Positions 7,882 to 15,506 of a stretch of DNA of 64,000 bases are shown one piece after another. Position numbers and translations under genes: made by a program. The notes below the pieces were generated by a model. That model ran no database searches and was not told the origin of the DNA. It saw nothing but the letters and a program-made list of their open reading frames with translations. Source of the stretch: an uncultured Chryseobacterium sp. (lineage in GTDB: Bacteria; Bacteroidota; Bacteroidia; Flavobacteriales; Weeksellaceae); contig CAJYWD010000018.1 of NCBI GenBank assembly GCA_913778505.1, positions 1-64,000 on the forward strand, written 5' to 3'. Positions within the stretch are counted from its first letter, which is position 1. Each line of letters begins with the position of its first letter.

Positions 7882-8490
7882 ATGAAAATCATCTGCATCG
7901 GAAGAAATTATAGCGAACACGCCAAAGAACTCGGAAATGAAGTTCCGGAAGACCCGGTTATTTTTATGAAACCGGACACGGCAATCCTGAAAAAAGGCTC
8001 GGATTTTTATATTCCAGAATTTTCTGATGATATCCATTACGAGATTGAAGTTGTACTGAAAATCTCAAAGGGCGGAAAATACATCCAGAAAGAATCGGCT
8101 TCAAAACATTATGAAGAAATCGGTCTCGGCATCGATTTTACAGCGAGAGATTTGCAGTCCAAACTCAAAGGCAAAGGTTTACCTTGGGAACTGGCAAAAG
8201 GTTTTGACGGCTCTGCTGTGGTTTCAGATTTCGTTTCGAAAGACAATTATGAATTGCAAAACCTGAATTTTTCATTAACCAAAAACAATGAAAAAGTTCA
8301 GGATGGCAATACAAAAGATATGATTTTCGGCTTTGATGACATTATTGCATTTGCATCGCAGTATTTCACGCTTCGTGTTGGCGACCTGATTTTCACGGGA
8401 ACGCCAAAAGGTGTGGGCAAAGTCTTTGAAAATGATTTCCTGGAAGCTTATCTGGAAGACCAGAAATTGTTCGGACTCAAAATCCAGTAA
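7882..8490 (+). CDS. Fumarylacetoacetate hydrolase family protein
   Basis: A 202-residue, single-domain FAH-fold hydrolase. The start MKIICIGRNYSEHAKELGNE and the metal ligands in DIHYEIEVVL (the E-x-E) and GIDFTARDLQ fit the FahD1-like oxaloacetate decarboxylase/acylpyruvase group. GTPKGVG near residue 175 is the family's substrate-loop signature. The substrate is not predictable. It sits mid-operon between DUF486 and uspA-like genes. Confidence 0.88.
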   Translation: MKIICIGRNYSEHAKELGNEVPEDPVIFMKPDTAILKKGSDFYIPEFSDDIHYEIEVVLKISKGGKYIQKESASKHYEEIGLGIDFTARDLQSKLKGKGLPWELAKGFDGSAVVSDFVSKDNYELQNLNFSLTKNNEKVQDGNTKDMIFGFDDIIAFASQYFTLRVGDLIFTGTPKGVGKVFENDFLEAYLEDQKLFGLKIQ

Positions 8491-8539
8491 TCCTTTCAAT
8501 GGCTGAATTTTTGCTTTTAAAATTTTATAAACCCCGATT

Positions 8540-8983
8540 ATGAAAACAATCATTTTACCTGTAGATTTTTCCGACAGTTCCGATAAATTGGTAGACTATG
8601 CCGTTGGTTTTGCCAAAGACATACAGGCGCAGATTATCCTTATTCACGTAGCAGCGTCTGACATAGGCTTCGTTATTGGCGATATGGGATTCCAGTATTT
8701 CCCGGAAGTGGAGGAAAATGAAATTAAATTTGAATTAAAAGAACTCAATAAACTGGAACAACGCATTATTTCTCAAGGCGTAAGCTGCACTCATATCCTG
8801 AAACAAGGAATTGCCGGCGATACGATTCTGGAATTTGCCGAAGAAAAAAATGGTGACTACATCGTAGTGGGCTCACACGGAAGAAGCGGGGTGTATGACG
8901 TTTTTATCGGTAGCCTGACAAAGGAGATTACCAGGAAATCAAAGATTCCGGTTTTGGTAGTTCCTTGTCATGATGAGCATTAA
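8540..8983 (+). CDS. Universal stress protein (UspA family)
   Basis: A 147-residue single Usp domain. The start MKTIILPVDFSDSSDKLVDY and the ATP-binding motif G-x2-G-x9-G-S (GSHGRSGVYDVFIGSLTKEI) near residues 113-127 place it with the ATP-binding Usp proteins. It ends the plus-strand run begun by pssA and is followed by a strong terminator. Confidence 0.92.
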   Translation: MKTIILPVDFSDSSDKLVDYAVGFAKDIQAQIILIHVAASDIGFVIGDMGFQYFPEVEENEIKFELKELNKLEQRIISQGVSCTHILKQGIAGDTILEFAEEKNGDYIVVGSHGRSGVYDVFIGSLTKEITRKSKIPVLVVPCHDEH

Positions 8984-9004
8984 TCCAATCGATATATATA
9001 AAAG

Positions 9005-9040
9005 AACCCGTCTCGTAATTATAACAAGACGGGTTTTTTA
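9005..9040 (+). terminator. Terminator between the usp gene and the convergent DUF6341-like gene
   Basis: AACCCGTCT pairs with AGACGGGTT (9 bp) around a 13-nt loop, followed by TTTT. It serves the plus-strand operon and may also slow convergent transcription. Confidence 0.85.
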
Positions 9041-9058
9041 TAAATATAATCAATTTAT

Positions 9059-9292
9059 TTAACCTTCGTTTTTGTAGATTTTTGGGTCGTAGTAAGGATG
9101 CTTTCCTTCAGTCGGAGAAAAATAATCCTTGTCTTTCTGTGCGCCCAATGTCACAACAAGTACATAACACCAATAGCAAAAATATCCTGTTGCGACCAGG
9201 AACAGAATCCAGTTCAGAACGTTACCTGTCATATCAAAAAACCCGAAAGACCATTTGAAAGCTGCGCTTAAGGCTAACCAGAAAGATGTCAT
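9059..9292 (-). CDS. Small membrane protein (DUF6341-like)
   Basis: A 77-residue protein with one long hydrophobic segment (about 25-48, WILFLVATGYFCYWCYVLVV) and a polar tail (DYFSPTEGKHPYYDPKIY). I associate it with the flavobacterial DUF6341 family, which often lies next to the DUF6427 gene seen here in divergent orientation. No function is known. The family name is recalled from memory, not searched. Confidence 0.6.
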   Translation of the reverse strand: MTSFWLALSAAFKWSFGFFDMTGNVLNWILFLVATGYFCYWCYVLVVTLGAQKDKDYFSPTEGKHPYYDPKIYKNEG

Positions 9293-9311
9293 CTTTTTTC
9301 TTTTTTTAAAT

Positions 9312-9319
9312 TAACTTTG
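9312..9319 (+). promoter_or_regulatory. -7 box for the DUF6427-like gene
   Basis: TAACTTTG, 16 bp upstream of the ATG at 9336, matches TAnnTTTG. No -33 TTG at the expected spacing. Confidence 0.5.
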
Positions 9320-9335
9320 CACAAATTTATAAAAA

Positions 9336-10241
9336 ATGTTTCGATTACTTTCTAAAGAAAGCAATATTTTTTCGGTTCCGGTTTACATCGGTTTTTTATT
9401 TCTGATATTCCTATCCTTTAACTTGCTGGATTTTAAATATATAGAAATATTTCCTTCCATGGTAACCTTTACGGGAATCAGTCTGGGATATTTTTTATTC
9501 AATGCGATAGCACTGAACCAGTTCTCACATCTTCCACTATTTCTGTACACCGTTTTTGTAGCATCATTTTACGATGGAACTATTGAGATCGGGCTGGCTT
9601 TTACCTTTCTTACGAGCGCCATCATATTGCTCATTCTCACCAGCCAGAATGATTACCTCAGGAAGAGTTCGTTCATGTTGGTAGGTTCCATTCTTGCCTT
9701 CAATTATCTGGTTTTTCCCCCTAGCTGGCCTATGGGCGTATTTGTAATTTTCCACATCATCGGCACGTCCGGACGTATTGGACTTAATATTTTCCGTCTG
9801 CTGTTCGGCGTGCTTTTAATAGTGCTGACTTACTTTGGCCTGATGTATCTGATCCAATACACGACTTGGGATAAGACCTATCTCCCATTCTATGGAAAAT
9901 TTGAATTTCTGGATTCCTACTATCCGCTGTACGTTCTCATTCCGATTGCGCTGATGCTGCTCTACTCGCTTTCCGACCATTTCAAACACTATAATGAAAA
10001 AAGTCCGATCAGCCGGTACAAGTATACTTTTGTCCTGGTTTTTTCACTTGCGCAGCTTATTACCATTATATTCTATATGGGCAACAATTATGAATACCTT
10101 CTGCTGATGGCACTGCCTGTGAGCATCATCCTGAGCAGAATGTTACGTTTTTTGCCAAAATACTGGATGCAGGAGTTGGGACTTTGGATAATTGTCTTTA
10201 CACTTACATTTTTTAAAACCGCTACTTTTTTTAATTTTTAA
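9336..10241 (+). CDS. Polytopic membrane protein (DUF6427-like)
   Basis: A 301-residue, very hydrophobic protein with about nine to ten predicted membrane segments and almost no soluble domain. The N-terminus (MFRLLSKESNIFSVPVYIGF) and the sparse charged loops resemble the flavobacterial DUF6427 family. No catalytic motif is seen. The DUF3109 gene follows after 12 bp, so the two likely form an operon. Confidence 0.6.
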   Translation: MFRLLSKESNIFSVPVYIGFLFLIFLSFNLLDFKYIEIFPSMVTFTGISLGYFLFNAIALNQFSHLPLFLYTVFVASFYDGTIEIGLAFTFLTSAIILLILTSQNDYLRKSSFMLVGSILAFNYLVFPPSWPMGVFVIFHIIGTSGRIGLNIFRLLFGVLLIVLTYFGLMYLIQYTTWDKTYLPFYGKFEFLDSYYPLYVLIPIALMLLYSLSDHFKHYNEKSPISRYKYTFVLVFSLAQLITIIFYMGNNYEYLLLMALPVSIILSRMLRFLPKYWMQELGLWIIVFTLTFFKTATFFNF

Positions 10242-10253
10242 AATGGACGTTGT

Positions 10254-10838
10254 ATGATTCAAATAGATGATAAATTAATCTCAGAAGATATCTTTGCAGA
10301 AAGCTTTGTCTGCAATCTCACCAAATGCAAAGGCGCCTGTTGCGTAGACGGTGACACCGGTGCTCCGTTGGATAAGGAGGAATTACCAATTCTGGAAGAA
10401 ATTTTTCCGAAAATCAAATCTTACCTGAGACCGGAAGGTGTTATAGCCATTGAGGAACAAGGCACCTGGGTCATTGATGATTACGATGGTGGCTATGTCA
10501 CCACATTGGTGAATGGAAGCGAGTGCGCTTACGTGATTTTTGATGAGAAAGGCACCACAAAATGCGGTATCGAAAAAGCCTATGAAGACGGCGTGATAGA
10601 CTGGAAAAAACCAATTTCCTGCCACCTCTATCCTATCCGCGTGAATGACTATAAAACCTTTACTGCGCTCAACTACCACGAGTGGGACATCTGCAGCGAT
10701 GCCTGCACGCTGGGCAAAGAATTGCAGGTAAGAATTTACCAGTTTCTAAAAGAGCCACTAATCAGAAAGTTCGGCGAGGCTTTTTACAATACGCTCTGCG
10801 AAGCGGCCGAAGAATGGGAAAAAGAATACAATTCCTAA
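10254..10838 (+). CDS. DUF3109 family cysteine-rich protein
   Basis: A 194-residue protein with conserved cysteine clusters: CNLTKCKGACCVDGD near residue 22, ECAYVIF, KCGIEKA, SCHLYPIRV and DICSDAC. This pattern defines DUF3109 and resembles metal- or Fe-S-binding YkgJ-type proteins. The function is unknown. It is intact and ends just before a strong terminator. Confidence 0.85.
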   Translation: MIQIDDKLISEDIFAESFVCNLTKCKGACCVDGDTGAPLDKEELPILEEIFPKIKSYLRPEGVIAIEEQGTWVIDDYDGGYVTTLVNGSECAYVIFDEKGTTKCGIEKAYEDGVIDWKKPISCHLYPIRVNDYKTFTALNYHEWDICSDACTLGKELQVRIYQFLKEPLIRKFGEAFYNTLCEAAEEWEKEYNS

Positions 10839-10858
10839 TTACTTCTACAAGGTATAAA

Positions 10859-10897
10859 AAAGGATTCGGACCATGCAGGTTCGAATCCTTTTTTTTA
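10859..10897 (+). terminator. Rho-independent terminator after the DUF3109 gene
   Basis: AAGGATTCG pairs with CGAATCCTT, followed by eight T residues; the A-run upstream makes it partly bidirectional for the convergent LolA-like gene. Confidence 0.87.
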
Positions 10898-10911
10898 TCT
10901 GTTAATTCTGT

Positions 10912-11559
10912 TTATTTGAATTCATCATCAGAAACCGGCTGATTGATCTTAATGTCGGAATTTTTGATTTTAATTTCCTGTCCGGCAGCATCCAGCGTCA
11001 TTTCTTCCGGGAATTTGATACCTTCTACGTCGGTATACTTAGCAATGGTCATGGTTCCTTTTTCACCTTCGGATTTTTCCAGAAGTCCTGTTTTCACATC
11101 AAAATAAGACTTGGTGTCATCAGAAGCCAGAACATAATAATCTTTCCCGTCCATCTGCTTTTTCTCCACAGTCTTAATTTTGGCAGGATCCATTCCCAGA
11201 GCTTCAATGATTTTAGAAGATTTCAGTTTGGCTACCTGATCTGCAGGAAAATCAATTTTCTGGCCCATTTGGTTGGCATAACCTTTCTCACCGTCAAACA
11301 TCTGAACCATCTCCTGCCCCATCATGGTTTGCGTAGATTTGAATTTGTTATCCTTCTTTACAGTTTTGCCTTCCATGTCCATACCCATTACGCTGATGGT
11401 ATTTTTCATGGAAAGGGTTTTTACCGCTTCCAGTTTTTGTTTTCCGCCAAGTGCTGTGATATAGTTATCAATGACCTGCTTGGCAGTAGGCACGTTCTGC
11501 GCCATCATATTTGCAGCAAATAATAAAGAGAGCGCAAACGATACAATTAATTTTTTCAT
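10912..11559 (-). CDS. Exported LolA-like lipoprotein-sorting-fold protein
   Basis: A 215-residue protein with a signal peptide (about 1-20, ending MMAQ). The mature part starts NVPTAKQVIDNYITALGGKQKLEAVKTL, the usual opening of Bacteroidetes LolA-like or 'outer membrane lipoprotein-sorting' proteins, and continues as repeated beta strands (YYVLASDDTKSYFDVKTGLLEKSE). The fold resembles LolA/LppX, but a role in lipoprotein transport is not shown. It has its own promoter region. Confidence 0.75.
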   Translation of the reverse strand: MKKLIVSFALSLLFAANMMAQNVPTAKQVIDNYITALGGKQKLEAVKTLSMKNTISVMGMDMEGKTVKKDNKFKSTQTMMGQEMVQMFDGEKGYANQMGQKIDFPADQVAKLKSSKIIEALGMDPAKIKTVEKKQMDGKDYYVLASDDTKSYFDVKTGLLEKSEGEKGTMTIAKYTDVEGIKFPEEMTLDAAGQEIKIKNSDIKINQPVSDDEFK

Positions 11560-11641
11560 TTTATTTTCAAATTTTATCAGCTAATATAGCCAAATTCTGT
11601 TAGTATTACAGAGTTAGTTCCAGAGTTAGGAGTTTTGTTAC

Positions 11642-11672
11642 AAAAAAAACAACTTCTGATTAAGAAGTTGTT
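11642..11672 (-). terminator. Rho-independent terminator after the K/A-rich gene
   Basis: AACAACTTCT pairs perfectly with AGAAGTTGTT around a 5-nt loop; on the minus strand it is followed by a T-run of eight. It lies 11 bp past the stop of the gene at 11684. Confidence 0.88.
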
Positions 11673-11683
11673 CGGATAGGGAT

Positions 11684-11998
11684 TTAATCTTTCTTTTTGA
11701 TGTCGGCTTTTACATCTTTATAAGTATCACTTACGGCATCAGCACCTTTTTTAGCCTGCTTGCCTGTCCATCTAGCACCTTGTTTTACGCCCTTCACAGT
11801 AGCTTTCGCACCTTTTTTGGCTGTTTTCCCGCTCCATTTTGCAGCGTCTTCCACACCTTCACCCGTTGCTTTAGCACCTTTTTTCACGGCAGTACCCACA
11901 GCTTTGGCATCTTTCTTTACTTCCTGTTTTACTGTTTGAGCATTCATCGCAGCCATGGTTACAACAGTTGCTGCTACTGCCAAAAATTTCTTTTTCAT
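11684..11998 (-). CDS. Small exported Lys/Ala/Gly-rich repeat protein
   Basis: A 104-residue protein I do not recognise as a named family. Residues 1-20 are a signal peptide (ending MNAQ). The mature part is an imperfect repeat of about 22 residues in which KKGAKAT, WSGKTAKKGAKAT and WTGKQAKKGADA recur, with conserved Trp and Gly and strong positive charge. The pattern suggests amphipathic helices and a periplasmic or membrane-surface location. Low complexity makes homology calls unreliable. It has its own terminator and stands alone. Confidence 0.7.
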   Translation of the reverse strand: MKKKFLAVAATVVTMAAMNAQTVKQEVKKDAKAVGTAVKKGAKATGEGVEDAAKWSGKTAKKGAKATVKGVKQGARWTGKQAKKGADAVSDTYKDVKADIKKKD

Positions 11999-12113
11999 CG
12001 TTTTTAAATTTTAAATTAACCTTACGAATTTAAGATATTTTAATCTGATAATATCAAAAAGTAATTGAAATTTTAAAATTATTTTCGAGACATCAAATCA
12101 GCAGGAAAATTGG

Positions 12114-12121
12114 TACTTTTG
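12114..12121 (+). promoter_or_regulatory. -7 box for the GH25 lysozyme gene
   Basis: TACTTTTG, followed by GCA and only 8 bp from the ATG at 12130, matches TAnnTTTG and implies a very short leader. Confidence 0.55.
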
Positions 12122-12129
12122 CAGCATCT

Positions 12130-12990
12130 ATGTCTAACGTCCATCCGGCATCCAGAAGGAAAATTCACCAGAAAAGAAAAAGCGTTTTTATGAAAAAGCG
12201 CTGGATTTTGCTCATGATCCTGTCCGCTTCACTTCTTGGAACAGGGTATTATCTTCGTCAGAAAATCAATTACTACGTTGCGTACTATTTTGGGAAACAC
12301 TTTGAACACAAGAAACTATCGAACACAGAAAAGGAGATGGCAAGAATCGAAAAAATTACAGGACTCTATGCCAATCAGACTTTCGGTTTCGACATCAGCC
12401 ATTATCAGCGCAAGGAGGATATACAGTGGGACAGCCTCAGTATCGGCAACAGAACCATTCCTTTAAAATTTGTGGTTCTGAGAGCCAGTATGGGAAACCG
12501 GAAGCTGGATAAGAACTTTGATCATTTTTGGGAAACTGCCAAGCAACATCATCTGATTCGCGGCGCTTATCATTTTTACAGACCGGATGAAGATCCTGTG
12601 ATGCAGGCCAACTCCTTTCTGTCGGTGGCAAAGCTGGAACCCGGCGACCTCCCGCCAATTCTCGACATCGAGAAAAATCCAAGAAAAAAATCGAAAGAGC
12701 AATTGATTTCGAACCTCAAAGTCTGGATTAAAATCATGGAAGATACTTACGGTGAAAAACCGATTATATACACGTATTACCATTATTATAAAGATTATCT
12801 GAAAGGTGAATTTGATGACTATCCGCTATGGCTCGCCAATTACAATGATGTTCCCACACCATCTCCCGACGACGAATGGCAATTCTGGCAGTTCTCGGAA
12901 AACGGCATTGTTTATGGTATTAATTCTAAAGTAGATTTGGATATTTTTAACGGTAATCTCTGGAGTTTGAAGATGCTGACGATTGACTAA
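12130..12990 (+). CDS. Membrane-anchored glycoside hydrolase family 25 lysozyme
   Basis: A 286-residue protein with a basic N-terminus, one membrane segment (about 26-43) and a GH25 domain from about 80 to 280. GFDISHYQ carries the conserved N-terminal Asp and PPILDIEKNP the catalytic D-x-E. GAYHFYRP, PIIYTYYHYY, LWLANYN and WQFWQFSENG are typical GH25 core strands. GH25 enzymes are N-acetylmuramidases, so it likely cuts peptidoglycan at the periplasmic face, as a remodelling enzyme or antagonism factor. An internal ATG at residue 21 is a possible alternative start. No immunity gene is evident beside it. Confidence 0.87.
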   Translation: MSNVHPASRRKIHQKRKSVFMKKRWILLMILSASLLGTGYYLRQKINYYVAYYFGKHFEHKKLSNTEKEMARIEKITGLYANQTFGFDISHYQRKEDIQWDSLSIGNRTIPLKFVVLRASMGNRKLDKNFDHFWETAKQHHLIRGAYHFYRPDEDPVMQANSFLSVAKLEPGDLPPILDIEKNPRKKSKEQLISNLKVWIKIMEDTYGEKPIIYTYYHYYKDYLKGEFDDYPLWLANYNDVPTPSPDDEWQFWQFSENGIVYGINSKVDLDIFNGNLWSLKMLTID

Positions 12991-13046
12991 TTATCCGTAA
13001 TAAAAACAATTAGATTTTCTCGAATATTTGTATTAATCCAACTGAT

Positions 13047-13261
13047 ATGCAAACAATTAAGCTTAAAATCAATGAAAAAACAAGCTATGAAAAGACACTT
13101 CTCGAATTGATTAAAATCGGAATTTTAGAAAAAAAGGTGCTGAAATTACAGAAGAAAACCTTCCTAATGATGAAACCATTAATGCGATTGATGATGTCGA
13201 AAAAGAAAAAAGGTTTAAAGTCAAAAACTCCAGGCAACTTTTCGAAGAATTGGGAATATGA
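13047..13261 (+). pseudogene. Antitoxin remnant of a YafQ-type toxin-antitoxin pair, frameshifted
   Basis: The frame opens MQTIKLKINEKTSYEKTLLE, but at an A7 run near 13130 the coding sense moves to another frame (KKGAEITEENLPNDETINA ... QLFEELGI) ending at a TGA that overlaps the toxin ATG by 4 bp. One extra A in the run would restore a single protein of about 71 residues. The frame without correction gives a basic nonsense tail. It is either a real 1-nt loss or a homopolymer sequencing error; the damaged toxin next to it favours real decay. Confidence 0.75.
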
Positions 13262-13533
13262 GTTACGAAATTGATTACACAGGAAAAATAAAAAAAGATA
13301 TTAAGTTGGCTAAAGAGGTCTGGATTTAGAGCTTTTCAAAGAAGTTGTCATCTTGCTCGAAAAAATCCGGAAAACTTCCTGCTAAATTTTAACCACACAC
13401 TTTAAAAGGTAATTACAAAGGCTACTGGGAATGTCACATCCAGCCCGACTGGCTTCTGATTTGGAAGCAAAATGATGGAATCAAATTAGTTTCGCTTACC
13501 AGAACTGGCACACACTCAGATTTATTCAGGTAA
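13258..13533 (+). pseudogene. YafQ/RelE-superfamily toxin remnant
   Basis: Starting at ATG 13258, frame one gives SYEIDYTGKIKKDIKLAKE and then hits a stop. A second frame gives GLDLELFKEVVILLEKI. A third gives SGKLPAKF, a TAA stop where a Lys codon is expected, then PHTLKGNYKGYWECHIQPDW and LVSLTRTGTHSDLFR. These match the YafQ mRNA interferase layout, including the H-x-x-P-DW-LLIW core and C-terminal GTHSDLF. Two frameshifts and one nonsense codon show it is inactive. Confidence 0.82.
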
Positions 13534-13535
13534 AT

Positions 13536-14318
13536 CTATTTTTTTATAAACTCAATCACATCCTTACTAAGTTCTTCCGCTCTTTCCACCGGAACGCCGT
13601 GTGAGGCTCCTTTGTAAATTTTGATTTTTGAATTCGGAATTTCCTTCGCAATATATTCTGTATGAGGGCGAAGAATCAAATCATTTTCGCCAGCAACGAT
13701 GAGCGCTTTCGCTCTTATTTTGTTAAGTTGTTCTTTCGTGATTTTCGGTTCGTCGATCATCAATTGAAGCAAATGGATATCACGCTCCGGCTTAGCTTCC
13801 GCACGCATTCTTGCCGCATCCCGCTTCATATTTTCTACCTCAGTCTCACCAACACCAGCTGGAAAAACATTGGCACCACTTGTGATTATTCTGTTGACTT
13901 TTTTCGGATATTTTATGGCAAATTCAATTGCTGTATTGCCACCATCGCTCCAGCCCAGAATATTGATTTTTTTCAGTTTCAATGCGTCGGCCAGAGCTTT
14001 GACATCATCAGCAAATTTAATATAGGTCAAAGGTTCTGTAGACGTATCCGTACTTTTCCCTTGAGCGCGTGTATCCATCGCTACTACCATAAAATGATTC
14101 GATAATTCTGGAATTTCCTTTGCGAAAGCATCTATACTTCCGCCGTTGCCGTGCAGCAAAAACAGAGGCTTACCTTTTCCATACACTTCGTAATAAATGT
14201 CTGCATCCTTGAGATGGAGGACTTTTCCGGCCTCTGGATTTTTACCGTACTGAACCTGTTGTGACCAGGAAAATGCAAAAAAAAGAACAGCCAGTATTAA
14301 GGTAATTTTTTTCATCAT
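13536..14318 (-). CDS. Exported alpha/beta hydrolase
   Basis: A 260-residue protein with a signal peptide (about 1-19). The alpha/beta hydrolase fold shows the oxyanion-hole HGNGG near residue 56, nucleophile elbow GWSDGG (Ser in G-x-S-x-G), an acid in AGENDLI and a catalytic His in GASHGVP. Substrate is not predictable; such proteins are typically esterases, lipases or haloperoxidase-like. Its stop is only 3 bp from the end of the convergent toxin remnant. It lies 35 bp after the gene at 14354 and may be co-transcribed. Confidence 0.86.
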   Translation of the reverse strand: MMKKITLILAVLFFAFSWSQQVQYGKNPEAGKVLHLKDADIYYEVYGKGKPLFLLHGNGGSIDAFAKEIPELSNHFMVVAMDTRAQGKSTDTSTEPLTYIKFADDVKALADALKLKKINILGWSDGGNTAIEFAIKYPKKVNRIITSGANVFPAGVGETEVENMKRDAARMRAEAKPERDIHLLQLMIDEPKITKEQLNKIRAKALIVAGENDLILRPHTEYIAKEIPNSKIKIYKGASHGVPVERAEELSKDVIEFIKK

Positions 14319-14353
14319 TGATAAATTGATGAATCAAATTTAAAAAAAAACTG

Positions 14354-15178
14354 CTATTTCTGAACTTTCACATCGATATTAATTGCGGGCGCTGCCATCC
14401 CGATTTTTTCCCAAGCACCATAGAATGAGCGGTAATATCCGGCGCGAAAGAGTGCTCCGCTCAGCGCCACTTTTCCGCTGGACTGACCAATAAACTGGAT
14501 GCCAACGAAAAATTTACCCTGCACCCAGATTCTTTCCTTAGAGACATCAAGAGAAAAAGTGTCGTCCACCAGATTATCCTTTCCAATGCTCACGATAAGG
14601 TCTTTATCCAGAATCAGATTATTTGGCTTGCCGTCCTCTTCATCATAGATCGTGTATCGGACTTTGATGGGCGTGCTGGACTCGAATCTGGAAAAATTCA
14701 TATTGATTTTGTTGATTTTCAACCGTTTGCCGGAGCTGAATTCTACTACAGTTTCTTCCACCACGTTATTGCCTTTTTCCATATTCGGCGTAAACATCAT
14801 CGATTTCGATTTGCTGTTGATACCCAGATTTTTATCCTTGTAGTTCTTCGGCGTCATTACCACTTCCTGAATGTTAGTGACTTTCTCGTACAAATAAATA
14901 TTGTGCGGATTTTGCTTTACAAAGTCACTTACAGAACTTCGGAATTGCTTGTAACCTGCCACGGCTATCAATATTTCCTTGTCTTTTGAAACGTTGTCCA
15001 GCTGAATTTGAAATTTTCCATTTTCATCGGCCTGTGTTCCGAAGCTGCTATTCAGAATTCCAATTTTGGCGTAAGGAATTGGTTGATTGTCATCTTTGGA
15101 AAGCACGGTTCCAGAAATTAATTGTGCTTGAGAAATTGCGCACAGTAAGCATAAAAAAAGAAAGCTGAGTTTTTTCAT
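14354..15178 (-). CDS. Exported protein with a carboxypeptidase-like regulatory (CarboxypepD_reg-like) domain
   Basis: A 274-residue protein from the start MKKLSFLFLCLLCAISQAQ, which is a clear signal peptide; an upstream ATG at 15196 would add six residues. Residues 20-100 form the beta-sandwich domain common in Bacteroidetes surface proteins (LISGTVLSKDDNQPIPYAKI, NSSFGTQADENGKF). The remainder is beta-rich (KRLKINKINMNFSRFES, RYTIYDEEDGKPNN) and unassigned. No TonB barrel follows, so it is not a SusC-type receptor. Function is unknown; probably periplasmic or surface exposed. Confidence 0.75.
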   Translation of the reverse strand: MKKLSFLFLCLLCAISQAQLISGTVLSKDDNQPIPYAKIGILNSSFGTQADENGKFQIQLDNVSKDKEILIAVAGYKQFRSSVSDFVKQNPHNIYLYEKVTNIQEVVMTPKNYKDKNLGINSKSKSMMFTPNMEKGNNVVEETVVEFSSGKRLKINKINMNFSRFESSTPIKVRYTIYDEEDGKPNNLILDKDLIVSIGKDNLVDDTFSLDVSKERIWVQGKFFVGIQFIGQSSGKVALSGALFRAGYYRSFYGAWEKIGMAAPAINIDVKVQK

Positions 15179-15454
15179 TGAATTAATTTTCAGCAAACTT
15201 CTGAATTTTTCTATTACGATTCTCTAAAAAAAAGGTTAAATGAAACACTTGTTTAGTTAAAGTTTTTGAAAGACTACGATATGTTCATAGTTATAAATGA
15301 TTATGAATACATATTCTCACAATTAGTCCAAACTGACTGGAGCTGCTTCTTTTCTTGTTAGAAAAAAGAGTGTGTAAATCCTTTTTCAAGTTTAAGTTAA
15401 TTTTTTAGGCGGATAAAGCTTTCCAAATAATTCTCTATTGAATTTTCAATTTTG

Positions 15455-15462
15455 TACTTTCG
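15455..15462 (+). promoter_or_regulatory. -7-like box for the ABC-F gene
   Basis: TACTTTCG, a one-base variant of TAnnTTTG followed by CAC. Its place between the ATGs at 15438 and 15507 supports the later start. Confidence 0.45.
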
Positions 15463-15506
15463 CACATCATTTATATTTTATCTTTTATCAATTATCATTT
15501 ATTAAA

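Noticed and set aside
15438-15506. Longer ABC-F start at 15438
   Set aside because: The added 23 residues are hydrophobic filler encoded by a TTTATCA-rich repeat, upstream of the family-typical MNYVSAENLTKSYG and overlapping a promoter-like box.
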